A DNA stretch of 64,000 nt, from assembly GCA_016719575.1 (NCBI GenBank), contig JADJYV010000013.1, positions 434,001 to 498,000 of the forward strand, in the 5' to 3' direction. This DNA is from Pseudobdellovibrionaceae bacterium. GTDB lineage: Bacteria; Bdellovibrionota; Bdellovibrionia; Bdellovibrionales; Bdellovibrionaceae. Under the pieces are notes generated by a model. That model had not been told where the DNA came from and made no database searches. It worked only from the letters and a program-made list of their open reading frames with translations. Below are positions 9,813 to 18,081 of the stretch, piece by piece. The position numbers were made by a program, and so were the translations under genes. How positions within the stretch are numbered: position 1 is the first letter of the stretch; every line of letters starts with the position of its first letter.

Positions 9813-10349
9813 CTAATCCCTCGCTGCCTTTTTACGCCCGATAGAGTTTTGATATGCGATACTGCCAAAGTGTTTTCGAGCAGCTTTGTTATATGCCAGT
9901 GCTGCGTCACCCTCGTCTTTAAAATCGCCTAAATTGATATGCTTGCCATCCACTTCAATACCTGCCCGCCACCTACCATTGGCAACTTGAAAGGAAACCC
10001 CCCGATATTTTGAGGACGTTTCAGTTTTTTGTTTTGGCAAAAGCCGCTGCCGTTCTTGAATTGTGCAGACAATAAGATTTTCTTTGCGATAATCAAGTCC
10101 CTCGACAAAACGCCGACAATAGACCTGTTTGCCCTTCGGTGGATTCATTAAAAACTTTCCCAAAGTAATGCTTCGAACTCCGGCCTTTGTCCTTACAGAG
10201 GTCACAACCCGAGGGCGACCGGTTGTGCCGATTGTGACTCGCCATGAATGCTTCTCGATGCGATCGAGATCCTCGCGATCCACTTTGACGGATTTTCCTG
10301 AAATTTGAATGCTACACCAGCGTTTTTTACTCACAACGTTCTTTCTCAA
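9813..10349 (-). CDS. AP2 DNA-binding protein with degenerate HNH endonuclease region
   Basis: Residues 113-163 (SSKYRGVSFQVANGRWRAGI, then HINLGDF and AALAYNKAARKHFG) form an AP2/ERF-type DNA-binding domain. In bacteria this domain usually follows an HNH homing-endonuclease domain. The N-terminal half keeps the outline of such HNH proteins (KFLMNPPKGKQV......GLDYRKENL) but the catalytic VDH is V-Y-C (residues 76-78) and the following LDN is L-D-Y, so nuclease activity is unlikely. The start is TTG at 10349; the SD GAGG lies in the end of the upstream coiled-coil gene, whose TGA is one base away, which implies translational coupling. It may be a domesticated DNA-binding regulator. Regulation would follow the sigma-54-like promoter of the upstream gene. 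Confidence 0.75.
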   Translation of the reverse strand: MRKNVVSKKRWCSIQISGKSVKVDREDLDRIEKHSWRVTIGTTGRPRVVTSVRTKAGVRSITLGKFLMNPPKGKQVYCRRFVEGLDYRKENLIVCTIQERQRLLPKQKTETSSKYRGVSFQVANGRWRAGIEVDGKHINLGDFKDEGDAALAYNKAARKHFGSIAYQNSIGRKKAARD

Positions 10350-10350
10350 A

Positions 10351-11055
10351 TCATTCCTCAGGTATCATTGCTATCGACGACTTGTTCACTTGTCGCTTCG
10401 CCTTCTTTGCTTTTAAAACATCCGATTTATATTTTTGCGTCTGGTTTTTTGCTAATTGAATCTTCTTTTTATTAAGCTTCTCACTTTGGGCAAATTTCGT
10501 TTGTGCTGCCTTGAGTTTTTGTCTTGAAATGCGAGCATCAGCTTCGGCAAGCTTAAGAGCAGCAAGGGCTTCACGCAATGAACGTTCGCTTTTTTGTGTT
10601 TTTGAGGCAAAATCTTTTATCTTTTTTTGATTCGATTCTCTCTCAACTTTTAAAGCCTCTTGCTTCTTTTGAGACCTTGCGATTTCTTTTTTGGCTTCAC
10701 GAATCTTCTTTTCGGATCGTTGTTTTGACTGGCCTGCCTCTCTAATTTGTTTCTTTAGTGAAGCGGACTGCGCTTTCGCTTTTTCTGATTCCTTTTTGGC
10801 AAGAGCTATTTCTAAATTTGCTTTGCTTTCTTCTAGACGAGCTTCTCTGAGAGCTTCTCGCGCCTCGGCCCTTAGCGCTGCCTCATGCTCTTTTTCTTTC
10901 TGGGCTACCTGTTTTGAATCTAAAGCCTCTTCTTGTGCCGCATCCGCATTCACAATGGCACGTTCGGCCTCTATTTGCTCGAACTGAATGTCTTCGTTTG
11001 CCAACGTGATCGATGAATACATGCAAAATATAAGAGCAGAGAAAATAAGTTTCAT
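10351..11055 (-). CDS. Secreted coiled-coil protein
   Basis: A 234-residue protein: Sec signal peptide (MKLIFSALIFCMYSSITLA) followed by a nearly continuous Glu/Lys/Ala/Arg-rich segment (residues 25-225) with heptad-like spacing, indicating one long coiled coil, and a short SSIAMIPEE tail. The longer frame to 11124 was rejected because ATG 11055 begins the signal peptide and follows a TGAGG SD. It is the first gene of a two-gene unit with the AP2 protein and sits 13-30 bases behind a sigma-54-type promoter. A structural periplasmic role is possible; no catalytic motif is present. Confidence 0.75.
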   Translation of the reverse strand: MKLIFSALIFCMYSSITLANEDIQFEQIEAERAIVNADAAQEEALDSKQVAQKEKEHEAALRAEAREALREARLEESKANLEIALAKKESEKAKAQSASLKKQIREAGQSKQRSEKKIREAKKEIARSQKKQEALKVERESNQKKIKDFASKTQKSERSLREALAALKLAEADARISRQKLKAAQTKFAQSEKLNKKKIQLAKNQTQKYKSDVLKAKKAKRQVNKSSIAMIPEE

Positions 11056-11077
11056 AAAAACCTCACAGGGTAAGTTC

Positions 11078-11095
11078 CTACAAGGCCCGTGCCAA
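11078..11095 (-). promoter_or_regulatory. Sigma-54-type promoter
   Basis: On the minus strand the sequence TTGGCACGGGCCTTGTAG matches the sigma-54 consensus YTGGCACGRNNNTTGCW with correct spacing (TGGCAC, five bases, TTG); only the C of TTGC is replaced by T. It lies about 25 bases upstream of the coiled-coil start codon. An enhancer-binding activator would be required; none is encoded in this window. Confidence 0.6.
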
Positions 11096-11300
11096 AGATC
11101 CATAACGTAAGATAACGAATTCATTGCTAATTTAAAAACAGCGTCGCTAGAAATCTTGTGAGCTTTTGTCGAGCTTTTTTGAGATTCTCGCGCTAAATAT
11201 CCGAATTCAAAGACGGTTTAAATTTTTATTGAAAAATAACATGTATGAAGTGCAGTCATTTTCTAGAACTCTAGACCTGTTCAGTCCTAAGACTGGGAAA

Positions 11301-11330
11301 GGCGTTAGACTGGAATCAGAATAACGCCTC
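11301..11330 (-). other. Hairpin downstream of the ABC transporter gene
   Basis: The arms AGGCGTTA and TAACGCCT are perfect 8-bp complements around a 14-base loop, 28-57 bases past the stop of the ABC transporter gene on the same strand. There is no good T run, so it may be a weak terminator or a transcript-stabilising hairpin. The rest of the 302-base gap 11056-11357 holds the sigma-54-type promoter and nothing else recognised. Confidence 0.4.
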
Positions 11331-11357
11331 GCATGCCCAAAAGGAAGGCCGTACCTT

Positions 11358-14300
11358 TTACTTAATTTCAATGATTTGATCGCAGTCTGCAACCGTACCC
11401 AAACGATGTGCAATAATCAGCATTGTCACTCCTACAAAAGACTCACGAATCACTTTTTGCAACAATGCATCCGTCTGCACATCAATACTCGCTGTTGCCT
11501 CATCCATTACAATTACGCGGGCGCCAGCCAAAAGCGCTCTTGCTAAACACAAGAGCTGTCTTTGACCCTGACTTAAATTTACACCTCCTTCGCTCACGGG
11601 TGCTTGTAAGCACAATGGAGTTTGCAAGACGAAATCCCACATCGCTACCTGTTTTAAAGACCGAACAATATCTTCGTCAGTATATTCATTGTAGCGATCT
11701 AAATTGCTGCGAATAGTTCCCATAAATAAAGTAGGGTCCTGAGGAATGATTGCTATGCTTCGACGCAATCTTTCGAGGGACACTGTAGAAATATCTACAT
11801 CGTCAATCAAAATACGTCCTTGTTCCGCCTCAACAAAACGAAACAAGGCCTGGAAAAGCGTACTTTTTCCGGATCCCGTTCGCCCAACAATCCCCGCTCG
11901 CGTTCCTGCTTGGACCCTAAACGAGACCCCCTTCAGAACGTAGGGAAGATGTTCGGCATAACGAACATGCAGGTTTACCACCTCAATAGTTCCCGCTTCT
12001 GGCCATGTCGGCCGCAACTCCTCAGACGGAGGAGACAGAACCAACTTTTCTGATGAGATATTCGAAAAAAATGTAATCCTTTCTATCGATGACATCCGCG
12101 ATTCTATATCAGCAAAAATTCTAACTCCCCAATTCAGGTAGTTCCAAAACGACAAGGAGTACATCACCAAAAGACCTGCGGTCCCAGCCCCCATCACTCC
12201 GAAATAGGCCGACAAAGCAATTCCTACAGCTGTCGCAATGGAGATCATCCCCCCTAAAAGAGGAATGCGCGACGAGAACCACCGATTGATCAAATAATGA
12301 GAATAAAACATCCTTTGATTGTGCGCCAACTTGTCATAAAACTTTCTCAAAAACCAATCGGACTTGTTAAAACTCCGAATCACAACCAACCCCTGCAAAC
12401 TCTCTTTAAAATGTGCATAACGAGGAGATCTGGCAACACTATCAAGTCGTTTTACTTCTCGAGCCGGACGCCGGTAATCTCTCTGAACCAGGTAGTAAAG
12501 AAACATCACGGGACAAACCACAAAAATCATAATTGGCATCACAGCGAAAATGAGACTCAAAGATATCAGCACCTGCAAAGCACAGTTTACAGCAGAATCA
12601 AAACTCCATTGCAAATGGATATCCACCGACTCCAAATCCCTAGAAAACCGCTGCAAAATTCTTCCCACCGGGGTTGAATCAAAAAAACGGACCGGCGCAT
12701 GGAGAATGCTCTCTAGCATTTTGTCATGCATGCACATTCCAGAACGAATTCCCCGCTCCATCCAAAAAATGTGATTTAAAAGTGAGACGACTAGAACCGA
12801 TAGTCCTAAAAGACCATAGATTCCCACTGCATCCAGCGCATTCCACTGACTTCGATGGTCAGAATAAAATGACAGCCAATATTTCTGCAGCAAAGGCAAC
12901 AGCGCAACTAACACCGCACCAAGAAGGAGTGAGACTAAAATAAGTGGTTTGCGAAATCGCCCCTCTCCGCCCAATGAGCTAATGTAATCCCAGTACAAAG
13001 ACTTTTTTACAGCTCCGACCTCTCGGTCTTCGTCCTCGGTCAAGCGAGCGTTCGTGGTTTTGTCTTCCTCGTGATGCGCGAGTGGCTCAGTCCCCTCCAC
13101 ATCAAACAACGCTTCTGAAACTCCTTGAGTCAACGCATGTTCTTTATAAAATTCTGCAAATGCCCGGCAGTCTTGAAGCAACTCGGATAAAGATCCCATC
13201 CCCAACATTCGGCCGTTTTCAATATAAAGAATACGGTGAAAATGAGAAAGAAATTCAAGACGATGAGTTACAACCACGCGGGTAAGATCTCTCCAGGCGC
13301 CAAAAAGGAGACGCTCGCAAAGCAGTCGCTCTGTTTCAGCATCCACGGCAGACAACGGATCATCTAGCAGAACGAGCCGAGGTCTTCGCAAAACGGCACG
13401 AGCCAAAGCCACACGCTGCTTTTGGCCTCCAGACAGATTCACGCCCTTTTCTCCGATCTCAGTTCGCAGCCCCCCTGACCACTCTTTGATATCCCGGCTC
13501 AAACAACTATTATGTATCGCACGTCGAAGCTCTTCCTTACTCACGACTTCGCCAAATTGGAGGTTTTCTAGGAGAGTGCTGTTAATAATGAATGCCTCTT
13601 GAGGAACATAGGCCAGTCGTGGCCTTACACCTCTTTCGACTGAGGAAAATTCCACAGCCCCCTTCTCTAGGGGAATTTCGCCTAAGATCACGTTAAGCAG
13701 AGTGCTTTTTCCCGCACCGACGTGTCCAACAATTGCGAGAGACTCCCCTGAATTGAGATTGAAACTAATGTTCTCCAAAGCATTCCTGTTTTCCCCAGGG
13801 TAAGCAACAGTGACACCCGTCACTTTCAGCCCTGCTGCCCTCGACGCCGGAGTCTCTTCCTCCGTCGGAATTCCAACTTGCTCCAGCTGCAAAAATTGAA
13901 GAATGCGTTTCGCCCCCACGAAAGCCGCCGTAAAGCGTGAGATGTGACGTGACAAATCACCAAAGGGCCCTTCCAGAAGTCCAAAAAGAGAAATACAGGT
14001 AAAAATAATTGCGGCATCTAGATTCTCTCCTCGCCACGCATGGGTAAAGAGAGCGACAAAAAGCACGGCCGTCGAAACGATTAAATAGCCAAGACTTGCG
14101 ATCAACTCCGCCCGGACTAGGCGCCTTCGGCTCGCAATTTCTTGCGATCGCACGTCAGAGACCTCTTTGCTGATACTCTTCTCCCAGGCAAAATACTTTA
14201 CCACTCGAATGGCATTTAAGGCTTGGGTCATCAAGGTCACCCGACGATCTCGATGGGCCATCATTTCCTCATCCAAATGTCTGAACTTTTTTGCCACATA

Positions 14301-14978
14301 CTGAGTTAGAGGTGCAAATACTGACAGCACCATCAAGGCGGCCAGGGCAGACCAACCAATGTAGTAAAACAACATCGACACGACACCAAAAATTAAAAAT
14401 GCCGAGAAAATCAAATCAGCAAAAACCTGGGGAAAATCCGAAACAGAGTCGCTATCAGAACTCATATGATTGACAATATCTCCAACCGAACTTTTCTGTT
14501 TTGCACTCTGGCTAAGTCTCAAACTATGTCGAAATAATTTTTCATTCAAAACGTTGGTGGCAATTTGATATGCTTGAAGCGCTCTATAGAAATAGTGCTG
14601 CATACAAAGCCCTGATAGAAAACCAAAGAGACCCAGGAGAACGGCACAAATCAAAACTTCCACCAAATTCTCGCGAGTTACACCCGAGGAAATCAGTCCC
14701 ACAAACCGATGAACTAAAACCGGAGAGCATAGGGAAAAAATGGAACTTAATAAATAAAAGGCATAGGCCGGCCGCGTGTACTTTTTCATAGCACGAACTA
14801 AAGAAAACAGGAGATTTATCGGTTTTGACCAGCTAATTGCCCCCTCTTTTACAAGGGAAGACACGGGATTTAAATCCGAAGGTAAAGAAAAAAGGTCCTC
14901 TTCACCAATATGTTTTGTCTTCGCTAATCGAACGAGAGGTCCCACTTCTGAAAAAAACATTCTTTTAAAAAAACTCAT
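11358..14978 (-). CDS. MRP/ABCC-like full-length ABC exporter (TMD-NBD-TMD-NBD)
   Basis: A single 1206-residue polypeptide with two six-helix exporter domains and two ATPase domains, the layout of eukaryotic ABCC proteins rather than the usual bacterial half-transporters. NBD1 has Walker A GHVGAGKST, signature LSGGQKQRVALARA and Walker B LVLLDDPLSAVDA, where the catalytic Glu is Asp. NBD2 has GRTGSGKST, the variant signature LSQGQRQLLCLARA and a complete IVMDEATASID. This degenerate site 1 / active site 2 asymmetry and the DDPLSAVD block are hallmarks of MRP-type transporters. Substrate is unknown; family members export conjugated or amphipathic anions. ATG start at 14978. It follows the small membrane genes at 15057-15598 and probably shares their transcript. 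Confidence 0.85.
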   Translation of the reverse strand: MSFFKRMFFSEVGPLVRLAKTKHIGEEDLFSLPSDLNPVSSLVKEGAISWSKPINLLFSLVRAMKKYTRPAYAFYLLSSIFSLCSPVLVHRFVGLISSGVTRENLVEVLICAVLLGLFGFLSGLCMQHYFYRALQAYQIATNVLNEKLFRHSLRLSQSAKQKSSVGDIVNHMSSDSDSVSDFPQVFADLIFSAFLIFGVVSMLFYYIGWSALAALMVLSVFAPLTQYVAKKFRHLDEEMMAHRDRRVTLMTQALNAIRVVKYFAWEKSISKEVSDVRSQEIASRRRLVRAELIASLGYLIVSTAVLFVALFTHAWRGENLDAAIIFTCISLFGLLEGPFGDLSRHISRFTAAFVGAKRILQFLQLEQVGIPTEEETPASRAAGLKVTGVTVAYPGENRNALENISFNLNSGESLAIVGHVGAGKSTLLNVILGEIPLEKGAVEFSSVERGVRPRLAYVPQEAFIINSTLLENLQFGEVVSKEELRRAIHNSCLSRDIKEWSGGLRTEIGEKGVNLSGGQKQRVALARAVLRRPRLVLLDDPLSAVDAETERLLCERLLFGAWRDLTRVVVTHRLEFLSHFHRILYIENGRMLGMGSLSELLQDCRAFAEFYKEHALTQGVSEALFDVEGTEPLAHHEEDKTTNARLTEDEDREVGAVKKSLYWDYISSLGGEGRFRKPLILVSLLLGAVLVALLPLLQKYWLSFYSDHRSQWNALDAVGIYGLLGLSVLVVSLLNHIFWMERGIRSGMCMHDKMLESILHAPVRFFDSTPVGRILQRFSRDLESVDIHLQWSFDSAVNCALQVLISLSLIFAVMPIMIFVVCPVMFLYYLVQRDYRRPAREVKRLDSVARSPRYAHFKESLQGLVVIRSFNKSDWFLRKFYDKLAHNQRMFYSHYLINRWFSSRIPLLGGMISIATAVGIALSAYFGVMGAGTAGLLVMYSLSFWNYLNWGVRIFADIESRMSSIERITFFSNISSEKLVLSPPSEELRPTWPEAGTIEVVNLHVRYAEHLPYVLKGVSFRVQAGTRAGIVGRTGSGKSTLFQALFRFVEAEQGRILIDDVDISTVSLERLRRSIAIIPQDPTLFMGTIRSNLDRYNEYTDEDIVRSLKQVAMWDFVLQTPLCLQAPVSEGGVNLSQGQRQLLCLARALLAGARVIVMDEATASIDVQTDALLQKVIRESFVGVTMLIIAHRLGTVADCDQIIEIK

Positions 14979-15056
14979 AACGATCCAAACTGCCCAATGG
15001 ACTAATTAAAAATGAAACAACCAAGAGATAATTCAGAGGCGAGAGCCCCCTCTGAA

Positions 15057-15356
15057 TTATCTCTTTTGATAAAAACTTTGCATTTGAACCTCAGCGTGAT
15101 CCGCAGAAATATCCACCGACTCAAATATTTTCTCTGGCGATGTATAGCGTATCAATTGGGGTCCCCTTAATAAAGCCGAAGCAAAAGCAAGCATTACACC
15201 TAAGAGTTTGTACAAAATGTACGCGAGGAAGCTTGTTATTAGTCCGGCCTTTTTTACGCTTTCAATTGACACATCCGTTGAGGCTTCGACGAGCTTCAAT
15301 AAGACCTGCTCGTTTTGGTATTCCCATTCTTTTTTCTTATGCTTAAGCACGTTCAT
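15057..15356 (-). CDS. Small membrane-associated protein, unknown
   Basis: A 99-residue protein: a charged N-terminal helix (MNVLKHKKKEWEYQNEQVLL), then one hydrophobic segment (ITSFLAYILYKLLGVMLAFA) and a polar tail. The ATG at 15356 has a perfect SD (GAGGAGG, five bases away). The frame stays open upstream to a TTG at 15485 without SD, adding 43 residues with protein-like composition (TLAGALFSGLLNGASASII), so a 142-residue form cannot be excluded. No family was recognised. It is 78 bases upstream of the MRP-like ABC gene and likely co-transcribed. Confidence 0.5.
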   Translation of the reverse strand: MNVLKHKKKEWEYQNEQVLLKLVEASTDVSIESVKKAGLITSFLAYILYKLLGVMLAFASALLRGPQLIRYTSPEKIFESVDISADHAEVQMQSFYQKR

Positions 15357-15514
15357 AGCTTCCTCCTCAGGATTGATAATACTCGCTGAGGCGCCATTCA
15401 AAAGGCCGCTGAATAGAGCTCCGGCGAGAGTTGAAAAATAATTATTAATGACAAAACTAAAAAAAGACTTAAAATCGGTCTTCAAAGTTTTGAGTTTTTA
15501 AAAAGACTTTGTAT

Positions 15515-15598
15515 CTAGAACTGATGGACGGAGGCCATCCCCAGATCAATCGCTGTAATCAGGCACAAGTCGCTTAGATTTGAAATAATTCCTATCAT
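15515..15598 (-). CDS. Possible 27-residue small protein
   Basis: ATG at 15598 is preceded by AAAGGAGG at five-base spacing, one of the best ribosome binding sites in the window, and opens a 27-codon frame (MIGIISNLSDLCLITAIDL, then seven more residues). It lies between the OPA transporter and the 99-residue membrane protein, in the same direction. It may be a real small hydrophobic peptide or a leader peptide. No homology can be judged by eye. Confidence 0.35.
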   Translation of the reverse strand: MIGIISNLSDLCLITAIDLGMASVHQF

Positions 15599-15716
15599 GA
15601 TAGCCTCCTTTCAATAGATTCCGATCAGTGTAACTGAGCTATAAATAATAAAGCAAATAAAAATTTAATTTTTTTCGAAGTTCCAGAATGGAACTACTTT
15701 TCATGAAAAGAAAGCC

Positions 15717-17186
15717 TTACTTTCGTTTGCTGGACTTTTCTACCTCTGCAATATACTTGCGAGTCGCTGCGGGAAGTTCATGCCAAAGCTTCCAAGCAAA
15801 GAAAAGACCCAACAAAGTAAATGGCATTAAAAACATTGGCCAATATTGCCATGTCTCTTTTGTAATGATCGCCCCTAAAACAAATTCTTGAAATGAAGAG
15901 CCTAGTTTTGAAAATCCATCTGCCACACCTGTTGCGGTCGCAGCCTCCTTGCGTCCGCCAAAGTCGGCGGTTGCAGTTCCGGACATTATCGAGTGAACTC
16001 CAATAACAGCCATCATAATTACAAGTGCACTCACTCCCATTGCCATGCCATCTCCGACGGATGTCAACAAGGTTACAAGCATGACTGCTGTTGATAAAAA
16101 CATGACAACCTGACAAATCCCAGCGACGGGCGCGCGTCGAGAATGAAAAAACTTATCCGATGCCCAACCCGCTAAAAATGAACCCACAATGCCAGTGACT
16201 GCAGCCCAAAGGCCCCAATTGTTTTGAATATTATCGACAACGAACCCAGTGTCCTTTACAAAAAGTCGATACCACTTCATCACGCCATCACGAAGAACGC
16301 CCGAAGTAAATTCAATCACTCCGATCATTAAAATAACTCTGTTACTCAAAACATGCTTGATGATTGTGAGCCAGCTACGAGTTTCTTGATGACTATGCCC
16401 ATGTGAAGCATCATGGGTTTCTAATTTTGGAAAACCCGCTGTGTCTGGCGAGTCTTTAATAAGAACAAGATCGATCAATGCCCAAGCTACCAAAAGCCCA
16501 GCTGGTATAAAGAAAATTAACCAAACTGCGGGCACCGTCGCTCCCTGAAGAACAAAGACCTCTTGGATGAAATCCCGAAAGGGAGAAGATTCACCCGAAA
16601 AATTAATCTTAACAGCTCTCGCTATCGCCTCAGTCCAGTCAAATGCAAAATACACGCCCAGCGAAATCAACGTGCCGAAGATGGCTCCGAAAGTTCCTCG
16701 TTCGCGAACATGAAACCAAAAAGATTTAACTTTGATTGTCGAAATCGCACCAAAGCTTTGAAAAAACATATTCAATGAATAGAAAAGTGTTAACCATAAA
16801 ACGACACTGATCGAGCTTTCATGCAGATGCAAGTAAAGCACCCAACCCATGAGAACGTTAAAAATAGCAGCGCCGAGCGCCGCCATAATCATTCCCTTTT
16901 TTCCGCCAATTCTGTCAATCAGCGGACCCGAAATAAATAATGAAGCGGCATACACAAAGAATCCCCAGCCTGATATCTGACTCTTTTCGGCTTTGGTGAT
17001 AATTTCTGCCGTTGCTAACGTATCCAAGTTATAGCGGGCCATATACATAAAAGCGTAGGTCATGCCGAGCGGAAACCAACTAAGAAACCGTCTCCACATA
17101 AAGGCCTTCGTGTGCTTTATCGGATTGCGCATAAAGTACAAAGTAATAATGTAAGTGAGCAAAGATAAGACGACTATTAATTGCAT
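15717..17186 (-). CDS. MFS transporter, organophosphate:phosphate antiporter (GlpT/UhpT-like)
   Basis: A 12-helix major facilitator of about 490 residues. The N-terminal block with RYNLDTLATAEI, the GPLIDRIGGKKG loop between helices 2 and 3, and the long second-half loop match the OPA family (GlpT, UhpT, PgtP), which exchanges glycerol-3-phosphate or sugar phosphates for inorganic phosphate. A His-rich stretch (HDASHGHSH) lies in the central cytoplasmic loop. ATG 17186 (MQLIVVLSLL) follows a GGGGGG stretch and was preferred to a TTG at 17315 that adds 43 residues of doubtful coding character. The substrate is not fixed by the sequence. Confidence 0.75.
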   Translation of the reverse strand: MQLIVVLSLLTYIITLYFMRNPIKHTKAFMWRRFLSWFPLGMTYAFMYMARYNLDTLATAEIITKAEKSQISGWGFFVYAASLFISGPLIDRIGGKKGMIMAALGAAIFNVLMGWVLYLHLHESSISVVLWLTLFYSLNMFFQSFGAISTIKVKSFWFHVRERGTFGAIFGTLISLGVYFAFDWTEAIARAVKINFSGESSPFRDFIQEVFVLQGATVPAVWLIFFIPAGLLVAWALIDLVLIKDSPDTAGFPKLETHDASHGHSHQETRSWLTIIKHVLSNRVILMIGVIEFTSGVLRDGVMKWYRLFVKDTGFVVDNIQNNWGLWAAVTGIVGSFLAGWASDKFFHSRRAPVAGICQVVMFLSTAVMLVTLLTSVGDGMAMGVSALVIMMAVIGVHSIMSGTATADFGGRKEAATATGVADGFSKLGSSFQEFVLGAIITKETWQYWPMFLMPFTLLGLFFAWKLWHELPAATRKYIAEVEKSSKRK

Positions 17187-17342
17187 GGGCCCCCCACTGC
17201 AGCAATGACTCTGGGCCACTGAGTAGCTGGCGGCAGCAAAATAGTCAATGTCATGAATAAGAGACTCAGCAACAATGTTAGCGCCCGCACTCTCCAAGGC
17301 GAATAAATCCTGCAATATCCGACAGTTATGAGGCTGAGTTTC

Positions 17343-17378
17343 GTCGCCAAAAATGCTTCCCTATTGGGCGACTTTTTT
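17343..17378 (+). terminator. Plus-strand intrinsic terminator with no plus-strand gene
   Basis: GTCGCC (17343-17348) pairs with GGCGAC (17367-17372) and is followed directly by TTTTTT. It would stop plus-strand transcription, but both flanking genes are on the minus strand and its T run overlaps the 3' end of the amidotransferase gene. It may end an antisense or intergenic RNA from 17187-17342. Confidence 0.5.
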
Positions 17379-18057
17379 ATTTTTGCAGAAAGTGCCGATC
17401 CAGAAGGGCAAAGTACCAGATTTTAAGAGCCTCCTTGTCACTAAGTCTTTGCAAAATTTGATCTGAACTCAACATGGTTGCAGAAACCTTTTGTGACCGT
17501 TGTTGAGCGTGCGCGCACTCTTCTATAAAACTCTGGTCGGCCTCAGGATGAAACTGCAAACCTAAAACATGTTTTTTAAACCGAAAGCCTTGGTTTGCCC
17601 ACTGCTTTCCGCTGATAACAAGATTCGCGCCTTTTGGGATATCAAACGAATACCCATGCCACTGAAATGCAGGGATTACCTTGCCTTCAGAAGGCAAGCC
17701 ACTTCCCATTAAAACATCCAAATCAGACCAGCCTATTTCCCAAAACTCGTGAGCAGAGACCCTTGCTCCAAGAACTTCAGCAATCAGTTGTCCCCCCAAA
17801 CAAATTCCTAAAAGGGGCTTTTCACTTTTAATCCACGATAGAATAAATTCTTTTTCTTTTTTTAACCACGGATGTTTCGACTCTTGATCGACATTCAATC
17901 CCCCGCCCAAAACAATCAGACCGTCAAATTTCGAAGGCTCGGGGAAAGGCTCTCTGTCGGCGCAAATAATCTTAAAATCAATCTCCCGGTTTTCAAGCCA
18001 CAAAAGAGTGTTACCTGGAGGAGTATGTAACTCGTGTTGAATAATTAAAATCTTCAT
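17377..18057 (-). CDS. Class I glutamine amidotransferase (GMP synthase-like)
   Basis: A 226-residue stand-alone amidotransferase. The nucleophile elbow GICLGGQLIA contains the catalytic Cys, and LQFHPEAD supplies the His and Glu of the triad. The N-terminal QHELHTPPGNTLLWLE pattern resembles YfeJ-like proteins annotated GMP synthase-like amidotransferase. These hydrolyse glutamine or gamma-glutamyl compounds; the acceptor is unknown. It starts 24 bases after the stop of the histidine kinase and is likely in its operon. Confidence 0.8.
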   Translation of the reverse strand: MKILIIQHELHTPPGNTLLWLENREIDFKIICADREPFPEPSKFDGLIVLGGGLNVDQESKHPWLKKEKEFILSWIKSEKPLLGICLGGQLIAEVLGARVSAHEFWEIGWSDLDVLMGSGLPSEGKVIPAFQWHGYSFDIPKGANLVISGKQWANQGFRFKKHVLGLQFHPEADQSFIEECAHAQQRSQKVSATMLSSDQILQRLSDKEALKIWYFALLDRHFLQK

Positions 18058-18081
18058 CGAATCGATCCTAACTCTAAGCTC

